Below are positions 18,849-28,034 of a stretch of 64,000 bases of DNA, one piece after another. A program made the translations under genes and the position numbers. The stretch comes from Leptolyngbyaceae cyanobacterium JSC-12 (lineage in GTDB: Bacteria; Cyanobacteriota; Cyanobacteriia; Leptolyngbyales; Leptolyngbyaceae): NCBI GenBank assembly GCA_000309945.1, contig CM001633.1, positions 3,498,199 to 3,562,198 on the forward strand, written 5' to 3'. Positions within the stretch are counted from its first letter, which is position 1. Each line of letters starts with the position of its first letter. The notes below the pieces were generated by a model. It was not told the origin of the DNA and did no database searches. It worked only from the letters and a program-made list of their open reading frames with translations.

Positions 18849-19982
18849 CTAGAAATCAACTCCGCGTTTCAAATCGATGCCTTTTTCGGCATAGTGTTTG
18901 TGGCAGATCATTTCAGAGTGGACACTGGCAAGATCAAAGTAGGCAGGGGGATGTTTGCAGCGTCCAGTAATGATAATTTCGGTGTCGCGGGGTTTGCGTA
19001 AGAGCGCTTGCACGATGGGTTCTTGCGGTAGCAACTCTAAGTCAACCGTGGGATTTAACTCATCTAGAATAATGGTTTTATAGAGACCAGAGGCGATCGC
19101 CGCTCTGGCAATTTCCCATCCGCGCTCCGCTTCCACATAATCCAGTTCTTGTTGCTGTCCCCGCCAAACAATCGCATCTCGTCCGCAGCGTTGATGATCC
19201 ACCAAGTTAGGGTAGATTTGGCGCAAAGCAGCGATCGCGGCATCTTCAGTGTAGCCAGTACCGCCCTTTAACCATTGCATAATCAACACCCGATGAGATT
19301 TATCCTGCCCAATGCCGCGCCCGATTGCCTGTAATGCTTTGCCCAATGCACTGGTTGATTTACCCTTACCCTCACCCGTGTAAATCTCAATCCCGTCGAT
19401 GCCCTGATCTTTAGCAGTCGGGTGGTAATGGGGGCGCATTTCGGAGTGCAGATCGGCAATATCCAGCAAGGGTTGAGGTGCGGCGCGTCCAGTAGCGATA
19501 ACTTCCATGTGTTCCGGTTTGCGTTTGAGTGTGCTTACCACTTCATTTACAGGCAGCAAACCTAGATCCAGCACTGGGTTGAGTTCATCCAGCACAACAA
19601 CCGAATACAACCCGGACGCGATCGCTCCTTTTGCTACATCCCAGCCGCGTTGGGCTTCTAGCTTATCAAAACGGGTAATTTCTTCCGCATTAAAAAACTC
19701 CGCTCGTCCTGTTCTCACCTGATCAATTAAGTGGGGAAAGCCCCGTTGCAAGGCTTCGATCGCCGCGTCTTCGTCGTAGGTGCGTCCGGGGCCCTTCAAA
19801 AACCGTAACAGCAGCACACGGGTTTGCCAGTCGGTATGAATGCCTAACCCAATTGAGCGCAACACAACCCCCAGCGCCGCCTGAGATTTACCTTTGCCTG
19901 CCCCGTCATACACATGGATTTGCCCAACTAACCGCTCTGAGCGAGCCTGCGCCGTGCGAATCCCCACTTCGTTTCGTACCAT
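18849..19982 (-). CDS. Tandem CobA/CobO-like P-loop ATPase
   Basis: The 377-residue protein is two copies of the cob(I)alamin adenosyltransferase (CobA/CobO) fold in one chain. Copy 1 (about 20-190) has P-loop GAGKGKS at 27-33 and VVLDELNP; copy 2 (about 196-377) has GEGKGKST at 203-210 and IILDELNP. Both keep the RGWDVA/RGWEIA and ATGR/ITGR motifs. Such double-domain forms recur in cyanobacteria. Single-domain CobA adenosylates corrinoids with ATP; whether both halves are active is unknown. No other cobalamin gene is nearby. Confidence 0.8.
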   Translation of the reverse strand: MVRNEVGIRTAQARSERLVGQIHVYDGAGKGKSQAALGVVLRSIGLGIHTDWQTRVLLLRFLKGPGRTYDEDAAIEALQRGFPHLIDQVRTGRAEFFNAEEITRFDKLEAQRGWDVAKGAIASGLYSVVVLDELNPVLDLGLLPVNEVVSTLKRKPEHMEVIATGRAAPQPLLDIADLHSEMRPHYHPTAKDQGIDGIEIYTGEGKGKSTSALGKALQAIGRGIGQDKSHRVLIMQWLKGGTGYTEDAAIAALRQIYPNLVDHQRCGRDAIVWRGQQQELDYVEAERGWEIARAAIASGLYKTIILDELNPTVDLELLPQEPIVQALLRKPRDTEIIITGRCKHPPAYFDLASVHSEMICHKHYAEKGIDLKRGVDF

Positions 19983-20068
19983 TGTTTCTCTTGTGCCCGT
20001 GCTGCTCTATATTCTACGTTAGCCCTTCACCTAAAGCAGGAACTCCATCATTGGAATAGAAATCGAAA

Positions 20069-20626
20069 TCAATTCAGAATCTTAGCTAGTGGAGTTGGTA
20101 ATCCATCCACACTGACGCAATTTTTCTCACGGTGATAAGCTCGCAAGCCGTCTTCCCCTTTCTTCATTGCCCAATCCACCATGATTTGGCGCTGCTCGGC
20201 AAATTCCATCAAAGGTACCCCATTGCCACAAGAGGTTTGCACTCGGTTAATCTCTGCCACAATAATCTGGCGCGTTCCTGGAATAGGCAGAAATTGGGAG
20301 AACAAGCCCTGCCAGTCATCCGAAGTTGGTAGCACTACCCGTCCCTGCCCGTATAGGCGCAAAATCAGCGGTGCTCCTTGAAAAGCGCAAAACATGAAGG
20401 TAATGCGTCCATTTTCTAGTAGGTGAGCGGAAGTTTCGTTGCCGCTACCAGTCAAATCCAAATAGGCAACCTGCTTAGAAGATAACACTCGAAAGCTATC
20501 TAGCCCTTTGGGCGACAGGTTAACGTGCCCAGTGGCACTGAGGGGAGCCGTTGCCACAAAAAATAGCGGTTGTGCTGCAATGAATCGCTGTAGCTCCTCA
20601 GTAATGTGATCAAACACTTTTGCCAT
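20069..20626 (-). CDS. Pyridoxamine 5'-phosphate oxidase-family (FMN) protein
   Basis: A 185-residue split-barrel flavoprotein-like sequence. The start (EELQRFIAAQPLFFVATAPLSATGHVNLSPKG) and RVLSSKQVAYLDLTGSGNETSAHLLENGRITFMF are typical of PPOX-class proteins of about 180 residues found in many bacteria. FMN or F420 binding is expected from the fold; the substrate is unknown, and it is not the biosynthetic PdxH. It is monocistronic and divergent from the small gene at 20857. Confidence 0.78.
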   Translation of the reverse strand: MAKVFDHITEELQRFIAAQPLFFVATAPLSATGHVNLSPKGLDSFRVLSSKQVAYLDLTGSGNETSAHLLENGRITFMFCAFQGAPLILRLYGQGRVVLPTSDDWQGLFSQFLPIPGTRQIIVAEINRVQTSCGNGVPLMEFAEQRQIMVDWAMKKGEDGLRAYHREKNCVSVDGLPTPLAKILN

Positions 20627-20856
20627 AAAAATTCATTGAACACTTGTCCTGAAGCAGTGCGGAAATCTGCCCTAGCTCTTGAAGTTAGAGAGGCACGTGA
20701 AAAGTGTAACCTTCTAACGCTGATTGTTAGGATTGAACTAATGTCATTGTCAAATCAGGACCAGTCGTTTCAGCATGGATTGTTTACAATAGTAAAGAGA
20801 GGTAGTTAGTCAAAGTTCACGATTGAGTTATCTACTTCAGGATTTAGACACTAGTT

Positions 20857-21042
20857 ATGGTTTCGGACAGTACCTCTGGCAGGCGGGTTCAGCACTCATC
20901 TCCCAAAATTGCAGAGTTTGTAGGAACATTGATTGCCGTTCTGACTCTCACCCTGCCTGCCGTTGTGGTGGCTCAGTATTCCAGTCGCCCTGATATATCC
21001 ACGATCGCGCCTTATGCGGTTTCACGCTCTAATAATCGTTAG
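20857..21042 (+). CDS. Small single-span membrane protein, unknown
   Basis: A 61-residue product with a polar N-terminus (MVSDSTSGRRVQHSSPKIAEF), one hydrophobic helix (VGTLIAVLTLTLPAVVVA) and a short polar tail. The composition and separate position suggest a real gene, but no family is recognised. It precedes the DUF3318 gene by 80 nt on the same strand. Confidence 0.5.
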   Translation: MVSDSTSGRRVQHSSPKIAEFVGTLIAVLTLTLPAVVVAQYSSRPDISTIAPYAVSRSNNR

Positions 21043-21122
21043 AGGGATGAAGAGACACCCAAACAGGCGCGAAGATCGCTATGATTTTTAGTACAGAGTT
21101 GGGAAATGGTCAAGGATAACCC

Positions 21123-21767
21123 ATGACATCATACGCATCTTCTACAGCCAGAGCTGAAATGAGTGAACTGCGTCGCTTGAGGGGCTTGTTGCCGCCGGAA
21201 CTGCAAAGTTGGGTTTCGGTGGAAGCAACTACGGCGGTCAATCCTCCCCTGATTGTGAGTGAGGAGATTGGCAAAGACGAAGTGGAAGTGCAAATCGATA
21301 TGGTGAAGTGGGAGCAACTCGCAACTGACCAGCGGAATTTGCTGTTCTGGCACGAAGTTGGACGGATTCAGAATGACACAATCCCAAAAGACGGGTGGGA
21401 AATGGCAGCACTGGCGATTGGTCTGGGTGGTGCTGTGGGCGAGTTATGGGTACAAGATGGGTTGCTGCTGATTTTGGCGCTGGCGCTATGTGGCGTTTCA
21501 GGCTGGCGACTGTGGCAGAAGAACAACAGTGATAAAGTGATTCAGGAATTGATCGATGCAGACGAACGGGCGATCGTGCTAGCGACCCGCTTCGGTTACT
21601 CGCTGCCAAACGCTTACAAAAGTTTAGGAAGTGCACTCAAAACTCTGATCGAGCAGTCTCCCAAGAAGAAATTACGTTCTCGATACGAAGCCCGGCTGGA
21701 TGCACTGAAGAAGAGTGCCGCCAAAGCCAAAGCCAAGATGAAGGAGCAAACGGTAGAAGAGTATTAG
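21123..21767 (+). CDS. DUF3318 family membrane protein
   Basis: The 214-residue protein matches a cyanobacterial family of unknown function: N-terminal EMSELRRLRGLLPPELQSWVSVE, then LLFWHEVGRIQND, two hydrophobic segments around residues 95-130 (LAIGLGGAVGELW and LLLILALALCGVSGWRLW), a middle QELIDADERAIVLATRFGY and a Lys/Ala-rich helical C-terminus. It could form a unit with the small gene upstream. A strong-looking promoter was not identified. Confidence 0.78.
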   Translation: MTSYASSTARAEMSELRRLRGLLPPELQSWVSVEATTAVNPPLIVSEEIGKDEVEVQIDMVKWEQLATDQRNLLFWHEVGRIQNDTIPKDGWEMAALAIGLGGAVGELWVQDGLLLILALALCGVSGWRLWQKNNSDKVIQELIDADERAIVLATRFGYSLPNAYKSLGSALKTLIEQSPKKKLRSRYEARLDALKKSAAKAKAKMKEQTVEEY

Positions 21768-21899
21768 AAAGTTTTCAATTCAATAAGATGTCCGATACTC
21801 GGCAACCCCGACACAGATCTGCTCGGCTATGTAACGTTGATCGTTGACTAGATTCACTGAGTCATTATGTCTTTCTTGGAAAGACTAAAATTTATGAAT

Positions 21900-24050
21900 C
21901 TAGTCTTTGGTTGAGGAAGAAGTAGTCTGGACTATGATATTTGCGGTAACTGAGAGGAATATGGCGATCGCAGGGGCAGCGATGACAAGCCAACCTCCGC
22001 GGAGAAAAATAATGTAGCTAACGCCCAGCAAGCTCATGAATAGGAGTCCTTCTGCCAGCACAAACACGAAAGGGCGGTGACGAATGAGCCAGGCAAGGCT
22101 GCCTGCAACGATCGCCCAGCCTAAAATCCACGCAATTTCGAGGGGTTCTGACCAAGCCCAGATCAACTTTTTCTCGCCCAGTGCGGTATCCAGAAATTGA
22201 CTCACCATGTGAGCATGAATCATCACACCGGGCATCCGGGGATTTTCTGCATCTAGCGGACTGAAAGGGGTTTGAAACAAATCTTTGGCATTGGCAGCAG
22301 TCGTGCCGATCAACACGATTTTGTCTTGAATTTGCTCTGGCTGCATGCGTCCTTTCAGCACATCGCCCAGGCTTACCTGTTGAATCGCATTTTGCCCACG
22401 ATATTGCATCATGATTTGGTAGCCGCGATCGTCCAGGTTAGAATATCCGCCAAAGTTGGATGTTAATGGCATAAATTCTGCCTGACCCAGTTGAGCAAGG
22501 GTGCGATCGCGGGGGTTAGGCTTTAGCAAAATGCGATTCTTTGCTAGATACAACGTTGCCAGTCGCAGGGCAAAGGAGTGAAATACCTCTTCCCGATCTG
22601 GCAAATTGGCAAACAGCAGGTTGCGCCGCACCACACTATCTGTATCCAGCACCACATCGTTAAACCCCACCCGCTCAAACGGAACACTGGAAGGGGCGGG
22701 CGTCATGGGCATTCCCAAATTGGTAATGGCAATGACGTTGGATGCCTTAAGCGCCGATAGCAAGGCTGTACGTCCTGGTTCTTGAGGAATGTCACGAAAC
22801 ACATCTAGCCCAATCACACGGGGTTTGTATTGTTGCAGGCGTTGAATCGTATTCGCGATCGCCTCATCTGACAACGGAAACCGCTTTTGTTCCTGAATAT
22901 CTGCTTCAGTAATTGCGACAACTAAAATTCGAGGATCGGGGGCAGAGTTGGAACGAATTTGCACCATCCGGTCGAAGGTTGCCAATTCCAGTGATTGCAG
23001 CCAGCCAAACTGACGCACTCCTGCCACAAGTCCAGTTGCGAGGAAACTTGCCAACCCAACTGAAAGCAGTGCCCCTCGTTTAGATAAACGCTCTCTGGCA
23101 ACTGGAGCACCAGGAGAAGAATAGTCCGAAATCTCCAGTAAATCAGTTGCCATCTGCCGCATTTCAGTAGGGGGAATCAGAGTTTCGTCATCCCAGCTTG
23201 CATGTTGCTGCACATCGGTAGGGTGCGCCAGCGCCGTTTGCTCCAGCGCATTCAATACTTCTGTTGCTGACTGAAACCGCTGATTGAAGTGATAGCGAAC
23301 CATCTTGTCTAGAATGCTGGCAAGCCACGGGCTGACATCAGCGCGATCGCGCCAAATCACTTCGCCAGTTACGGGATGGGTGGGTAACTGAGATGGATGC
23401 ATTCCGGTCAACGCTTGAATCGCTGTCATGCCTAAGGCATACAAATCACTGTTGAAACGGGGTTTCCCTGCCAACTGTTCCGAAGGCGCATATCCTTGAG
23501 TCGCAATCCCGATAGTTAGTTTGGAGTGATCCAGGTCTTGCAAAATTTGGGTGTTTAGTTCTTTCACGGCTCCAAAGTCAATTAATACGAGCCTTCGGTC
23601 TTGCTGCCGTCGCATCAAATTGCTGGGTTTAATATCCCGGTGAATGACATTTCTTTCATGAACAAATTCCAGGATTTCTAGTACATCCCGAAGCAACATC
23701 ACAACCTGCGATTCATCTAATCGATGAAGAATCCTCAGTTCTTCGCTCAAAGATCGCCCCTCGATGTATTCTTGAACCAGATAAAATTCGTTGTTCTCTT
23801 CAAAATTGTTGAGCAGGGTGGGGATGCGATCGTGGTTACCCAACTTTCTTAAAGTTTCCACTTCTTTGAAGAAAAGTCGTCGCGCTGTTTCCAGGAAAGC
23901 AGGATCTTGCGTAACAGGCTTAAATAGCTTGATAACACATTTGCAGTCGCCATTCTGATGGGTATCCTCTGCTATGAACGTCTGCCCGAAGCCCCCGCTT
24001 CCTAGCACTCGAATTAATCGGTAGCGTTCTTCAAGCAGCGAATCCAACAT
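21900..24050 (-). CDS. Serine/threonine protein kinase with CHASE2 sensor domain
   Basis: A 716-residue Hanks-type kinase fused to an extracytoplasmic sensor. The kinase (about 10-270) is complete: Gly loop GSGGFGQT, Lys41, HRDIKPSN with Asp139, IDFG with Asp158, APS/E loop. A linker leads to a membrane span near 325-343, then a CHASE2 domain (about 355-640; LELATFDRMVQIRS and RPDPRIL-like start, DVFRD, GTTAANAKDLFQTPF), and three C-terminal spans. CHASE2 is thought to sense an external signal through the membrane. It stands alone, so its targets are unknown. Confidence 0.9.
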   Translation of the reverse strand: MLDSLLEERYRLIRVLGSGGFGQTFIAEDTHQNGDCKCVIKLFKPVTQDPAFLETARRLFFKEVETLRKLGNHDRIPTLLNNFEENNEFYLVQEYIEGRSLSEELRILHRLDESQVVMLLRDVLEILEFVHERNVIHRDIKPSNLMRRQQDRRLVLIDFGAVKELNTQILQDLDHSKLTIGIATQGYAPSEQLAGKPRFNSDLYALGMTAIQALTGMHPSQLPTHPVTGEVIWRDRADVSPWLASILDKMVRYHFNQRFQSATEVLNALEQTALAHPTDVQQHASWDDETLIPPTEMRQMATDLLEISDYSSPGAPVARERLSKRGALLSVGLASFLATGLVAGVRQFGWLQSLELATFDRMVQIRSNSAPDPRILVVAITEADIQEQKRFPLSDEAIANTIQRLQQYKPRVIGLDVFRDIPQEPGRTALLSALKASNVIAITNLGMPMTPAPSSVPFERVGFNDVVLDTDSVVRRNLLFANLPDREEVFHSFALRLATLYLAKNRILLKPNPRDRTLAQLGQAEFMPLTSNFGGYSNLDDRGYQIMMQYRGQNAIQQVSLGDVLKGRMQPEQIQDKIVLIGTTAANAKDLFQTPFSPLDAENPRMPGVMIHAHMVSQFLDTALGEKKLIWAWSEPLEIAWILGWAIVAGSLAWLIRHRPFVFVLAEGLLFMSLLGVSYIIFLRGGWLVIAAPAIAIFLSVTANIIVQTTSSSTKD

Positions 24051-24226
24051 TTGACTCGTGGTAGCTATCAGCGTTCGTTCAACAAACCAATCAATTACTC
24101 AGTTAATCGCGCCTCAGCCGGAAAAACCAGAAACTCTTTTGTAAAGTTAACGAAGGGGTAGGGTTATCTCGCAATTAAACCTTGTCTACACCCAAATTCG
24201 TAGCCTTACCTTAGAGAAACCTCTGG

Positions 24227-24244
24227 TTTCCGAGTTGGACGTGG
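24227..24244. repeat. 18-bp dispersed repeat, copy 2, beside a GAAACC hairpin
   Basis: Identical to 2824-2841. The left flank GAAACC-TCT-GGTTTC is a perfect 6-bp hairpin, resembling the AGAAACC/GGTTTCT repeats common in cyanobacterial intergenic DNA. It lies in the 299-base gap upstream of the kinase gene, in which no gene is seen. Confidence 0.55.
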
Positions 24245-24349
24245 GTTAGAGGATATAAGCAGCAACTCTTTAACTTGGCTAGTTTTTTTCTTGGTCGATT
24301 CGCTTTATTGTAAACCACCCGTGAGGAAGTCTGCTGCAACCTGCTTGGT

Positions 24350-25168
24350 TCAACCGCCTTTGGGAAAATGCTCAATCTGGGCATAACCACTGAAAATCAG
24401 GCGATCGCCCTGAGTTTCCAGACGGTTAATCCGCATCGATACTCCATCCAGGTCAAATCGATCCAAATCCACCATATTATTCAAAACCACTGCAAACTCC
24501 TGGGTCAGAATTTGCGAAATGCCATGCAGGTTCTCTGGCACCCCATGCCCCTCAAACGCAGGGTTTTGAAATAAAATGCGACGCCGCCGTTCGACATCCA
24601 AGGTCGCAGATAGGCTAATAGGCACTAGGCCGTTCGGTAATTCAGCCTTAGCAAAAATCTTGATCTGGTTATTGGGTAAAAGCTGTACGCTGACATCCTG
24701 AAAAGAAACAGGTTCTCCACCAGAAAACTGCATCAGTTCAGGATTATCAAGATTTTGCATCCGCTTCTTCACCAGTTCTGCTGTGAATGCATGATTAATT
24801 CCTGCTTGGGTTAGCGTCACCTGCGCCACAGCTTGCGTTGGTTGCCGCAAACGAATTTTTCCACTCAGCAGTGAACTGAAATCAATCGCCACTGCATCAG
24901 TTTCAAATGACATTTCTTCAACCAGAAAATCTCGTCGGATTATCAGATTCCGACCACTCATTCGAAAACTATCAATGCTTCCTTGTAACAATTTACTGGA
25001 GGGATTACAACGGATAACCACATCCACCGATTCACACTCCGAAAACAAGTGTCGAATGGATTGACTGGCAACTGAATTGAGCATGCGCTCTCCAAAGTCA
25101 GTTCCAGAAGAATTTGCCGTGAAGCTGCCAAACATATCTGTTTTTCCCGCAGAATGGCTCCCCACCAT
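24350..25168 (-). CDS. DUF2993 family protein
   Basis: The 272-residue protein fits DUF2993 (LmeA-like): GERMLNSVASQSIRHLFSECESVDVVIRCNPSSKLLQGSIDSF near the N-terminus and GLVPISLSATLDVERRRRILFQNP in the second half. Related actinobacterial LmeA acts on the envelope, and TULIP-like lipid-binding folds have been suggested, but no function is established in cyanobacteria. No classic signal peptide is visible. An alternative start further downstream (MFGSFTANSSG) is possible. Monocistronic; the tRNA-Leu terminator lies on its upstream side. Confidence 0.72.
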   Translation of the reverse strand: MVGSHSAGKTDMFGSFTANSSGTDFGERMLNSVASQSIRHLFSECESVDVVIRCNPSSKLLQGSIDSFRMSGRNLIIRRDFLVEEMSFETDAVAIDFSSLLSGKIRLRQPTQAVAQVTLTQAGINHAFTAELVKKRMQNLDNPELMQFSGGEPVSFQDVSVQLLPNNQIKIFAKAELPNGLVPISLSATLDVERRRRILFQNPAFEGHGVPENLHGISQILTQEFAVVLNNMVDLDRFDLDGVSMRINRLETQGDRLIFSGYAQIEHFPKGG

Positions 25169-25334
25169 TTTGTAACAGATTGTGAAGATACGGCAACTAT
25201 CGAGGATTGTTCCTTATACCGCTTTAATTGAAGGCTGCGCAGAATAGGGCTTCTAGAACGCACTCATACGAGGAGAGCGTGATTCAGATGTCGTTAAAAG
25301 TAGACAGAGATCGTCAAATTTATGGTTAATAACC

Positions 25335-25372
25335 AAAAAGGTTCCAAACCAGCTAAGGTCTGAAACCCTTTT
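25335..25372 (-). terminator. Terminator of tRNA-Leu
   Basis: On the minus strand AAAAGGGTTTCAGACC pairs over 16 positions (with G-U pairs) with GGTTTGGAACCTTTTT, loop TTAGCT, ending in a T-run. It starts 18 nt after the tRNA. Confidence 0.8.
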
Positions 25373-25389
25373 ATCTATCTTTTTATCTA

Positions 25390-25471
25390 TGCGGATGAAA
25401 GGACTTGAACCTTCACGCCTTGCGGCACTAGAACCTAAATCTAGCGCGTCTGCCAATTCCGCCACATCCGC
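25390..25471 (-). tRNA. tRNA-Leu (UAG)
   Basis: A long-variable-arm (class II) tRNA of 82 nt. Acceptor GCGGATG pairs with CATCCGC, discriminator A. The anticodon stem CTAGA/TCTAG holds loop TTTAGGT (anticodon TAG). The T arm AAGG-TTCAAGT-CCTT is intact. CCA is not encoded. Confidence 0.95.
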
Positions 25472-25737
25472 AAAAATCAGTTCTACTATCATAGCAAGGA
25501 GTTCAAGAGAGTGGGGCTGTTTTTAGATGAGTCATTGATTCGGTTTTCTGATTTCCACCTCTCTCATACCAATTCTTTACGATGCTCTACCTTTATCAGC
25601 ATGCCCCCCATAAGCGTAACAATTGTCGACACCGGGCTTAACAGATGAACAAGCTACTGTCTATCCATGCATTACCTGTGCCTGGATTGTCGCCAATACC
25701 CTGTATTCATCTTAAAAGTGCAATCGATTGCACAGAC

Positions 25738-26784
25738 CTACCGCCGATAGGCTGAAGCGAACCGCTCAATTCCGGCTAAATCTGAATGAATTTGGATACC
25801 TTGATACTGACTGTTTTCTTCTAACAACGTCGCGACTGTTTCTGCCTGCCCTGCCATCATTTCTACCAACCATACTCCCCCCGATCGCAAGTAATCAGGA
25901 GCGATGGCAATCAGATGGCGAATGCAATCCAAGCCATCGCTTCCCCCATCCAGCGCGAGATGCGGTTCATGCCGCGTTACTTCTGGCTGAAGCTCTAACA
26001 CTTGCTGACAGGGAATATAAGGCGGATTGGAAACAATGCCACTCAGTTGCTTTTTAAGATGGGCTAGCGGTTCCAGCCAGGAACCCTGATAGAAGCAAAC
26101 TCGTTCCGTAAGATGATAAGCTGCTGCGTTTGCCTGAGCGATCGCCAATGCCTCACCGCTGATATCCACCGCATGAATCGTCGCAGTTGGAAATGCTATT
26201 GCCAAACCCAATGCGATCGCACCACTGCCAGTACCAAGATCTGCCCAGTGAGGAGGACAGGGGTCAGGGGATAGGGAATCAAGGATTGAGGGGGCGGGGG
26301 AATCCATACCCGACGCTCGCCCCCTGATGCCCTGATTCATTTCTCCTAACTCCCAACTTCCGGCTCCCAGATTCCTTGTTTCGGATAACTCTACTGCCAG
26401 GTCAATAATCAATTCTGTCTCAGGACGAGGGATGAGTACAGCGGGAGACACTTGTAGCATGAACTCTCGCCAGGGAACTTGCCCTGCCAAGTACTGAACC
26501 GGAACTCGTTGGGTCAATCGCTGTCGCCAAAGCGATTCCAGCGCATCACCAGGAACACTCAACCAAACTTGTTCACGGTGTTTGAAGGAACCCAACCAGA
26601 TCTCTAATCGATCCAGGCGGGCGATCGCTTGCAACAACCAATCAGCTTCCGTAGGTGGAATATGATGAGCGATCGCTGCCTGCCTTGCCCACTGCCACCA
26701 ATTCCAAAGCGTTTCACCTGTAATAACAAACTCTCGCCCTTTGTTTGAGGACGAGAACTGCTCAGATGAACCTAGACTGCTCAC
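25738..26784 (-). CDS. prmC: Release factor glutamine methyltransferase PrmC, with repeat-encoded insertion
   Basis: PrmC N5-methylates the GGQ glutamine of RF1/RF2 using SAM. The 348-residue protein has an N-terminal helical domain (about 25-110), IPRPETELIIDLA, SAM-binding DLGTGSGAIALGLA, and the substrate-Gln motif NPPY (SNPPYIPCQ). Normal length is about 280-300. Residues 134-177 are an unrelated insertion (includes GAGSWELGEMNQG) encoded by a dispersed repeat that stays in frame; it lies between the conserved PETE and DLGTGSG motifs, where loops vary. The enzyme could still fold, but activity is not shown. Confidence 0.9.
   Translation of the reverse strand: MSSLGSSEQFSSSNKGREFVITGETLWNWWQWARQAAIAHHIPPTEADWLLQAIARLDRLEIWLGSFKHREQVWLSVPGDALESLWRQRLTQRVPVQYLAGQVPWREFMLQVSPAVLIPRPETELIIDLAVELSETRNLGAGSWELGEMNQGIRGRASGMDSPAPSILDSLSPDPCPPHWADLGTGSGAIALGLAIAFPTATIHAVDISGEALAIAQANAAAYHLTERVCFYQGSWLEPLAHLKKQLSGIVSNPPYIPCQQVLELQPEVTRHEPHLALDGGSDGLDCIRHLIAIAPDYLRSGGVWLVEMMAGQAETVATLLEENSQYQGIQIHSDLAGIERFASAYRR
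26254..26385. repeat. Purine-rich dispersed repeat inserted inside prmC
   Basis: GGGG/CCCC-rich sequence with arms 26276-26296 and 26318-26338 that pair at 17 of 21 positions (…GGGGGCG against CGCCCCC…). The translated text (GSWELG) is typical of in-frame copies of this class. Relatives lie at 9111-9214 and 60588-60725. Confidence 0.7.
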
Positions 26785-26899
26785 TTCCTAACCATTTCCT
26801 CTATTAACCTGCTGAGTTTACTCAAATCCTAGTACACCACAACATCAGTTAGAGGGATGGAAAGAAGTATTGAAATAGTCCAAGTCAAATCAACTCCAG

Positions 26900-27703
26900 C
26901 TATTTCTTTGGAGCCTGAGGAGCAGGCTTCGCAGGTGCAACTTGGGGCTTTGCCTGTGGCTGTTTATTTTGACTCATAGAGCGAACAAATTCCAGCGATT
27001 CCCGTGGAGGGATCAACATGATTTGGTCAAGTTGTGGATCATTCTTGGTTCGCATAACTTCGATCACCCCTTCCAGGTTCAGCACTTGCACTTCTAAGCT
27101 GGCTCCGAGTTTGGGATCTTGTTGTTTAAAGCGATCCATGAGTGCTTGCAGTTCTTCTTTCATAAAAAACATAGGGATGACGGCTTTATCCCCTTGTTGA
27201 ATAGTCAGATAACCTTTATCAGGACCACCACGAGCGACAAATAGAGGGGTTCCGCTAAATTGCTCTTTTTGCCCACTTTGCTTCAACAAGCTCTGAGCTG
27301 TAGTAACTTGCTGCCGGGAGGGAACAAAGGCAAAGTCAAGCTTATCTTTCTTGTCTTTGTTAGCCATGTTCAACTGATAAACCTCAGCCATTGACACTGG
27401 CACCACCCGAACATTTTTTGCCAGGTCTGGATTGCGCGTCTTTAAATTATCTAAGAATGCCTGTGCATCTTTTTGGTTGATAAATACTCCAGCTACGGGG
27501 TTGCCCTGCTGCCCTTTTTGAGGAGATGCCACCAGCGGTGCGCCTTCCGAGTTAGCAATGGTGAAGACAGGGATTGGGCGTAGTTTTTGCAGGATTTGAT
27601 CCTGGGTTAGCGCGAGCACCTCCAAAGTGCCAGTCAGCACAGACCCTATCAGGGTTGCCCCAACTAGGCTAATGGTCATACTCCAGCGAATCAATGATTT
27701 CAT
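26900..27703 (-). CDS. Tic22-like family protein
   Basis: A 267-residue secreted or thylakoid/periplasmic protein. The signal-like N-terminus (MKSLIRWSMTISLVGATLIGSVL) is followed by the Tic22 pattern: IPVFTIANSEGAPLVAS, GVFINQKDAQAFLDNLKTRNPDL, and FFMKEELQALMDRFKQQDP. Cyanobacterial Tic22 homologues are proposed chaperones of outer-membrane biogenesis and chloroplast Tic22 is an import component. The C-terminus is Pro/Lys/Ala-rich (KPQVAPAKPAPQAPKK). The start at 27703 is supported by AGGAG seven bases upstream; a TTG at 27718 is unlikely. Monocistronic. Confidence 0.78.
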   Translation of the reverse strand: MKSLIRWSMTISLVGATLIGSVLTGTLEVLALTQDQILQKLRPIPVFTIANSEGAPLVASPQKGQQGNPVAGVFINQKDAQAFLDNLKTRNPDLAKNVRVVPVSMAEVYQLNMANKDKKDKLDFAFVPSRQQVTTAQSLLKQSGQKEQFSGTPLFVARGGPDKGYLTIQQGDKAVIPMFFMKEELQALMDRFKQQDPKLGASLEVQVLNLEGVIEVMRTKNDPQLDQIMLIPPRESLEFVRSMSQNKQPQAKPQVAPAKPAPQAPKK

Positions 27704-28034
27704 GACTGCTCCTGGCAAAATTAAGGGTTAGAAAAGAAGCGAACGTGTACCTCTATGCTCAACGCTTGCCCATCACACAAGGCGGCATAACTCGACTAAG
27801 AATTTATGCTTACTCATTCTGCGACATCGATCGCATCTTGTAAATTCATCGCAACATTATAGGGTGATGCTCCAGCAAAAAATCAACCTCTAAAAAAATC
27901 TGCTGTAATGCTGGAATTATAGAGGCTTTATAAAAGTTTGCGGTATGAGAAATAGATGGTACTAACTTGACTTCACTGCGTTTTCAAGTAAGTTGACCGT
28001 TCTACCAACAGAATTGTTCCAGATAGAAACCCTG
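27704..28034. other. Divergent intergenic region
   Basis: Shared promoter region of the Tic22-like gene (left) and the ABC binding lipoprotein (right). AT-rich; no repeat, RNA or operator that I can support. Confidence 0.35.

Noticed and set aside
25253-25492. Minus-strand open frame spanning the tRNA-Leu
   Set aside because: It reads through a complete tRNA and its terminator.
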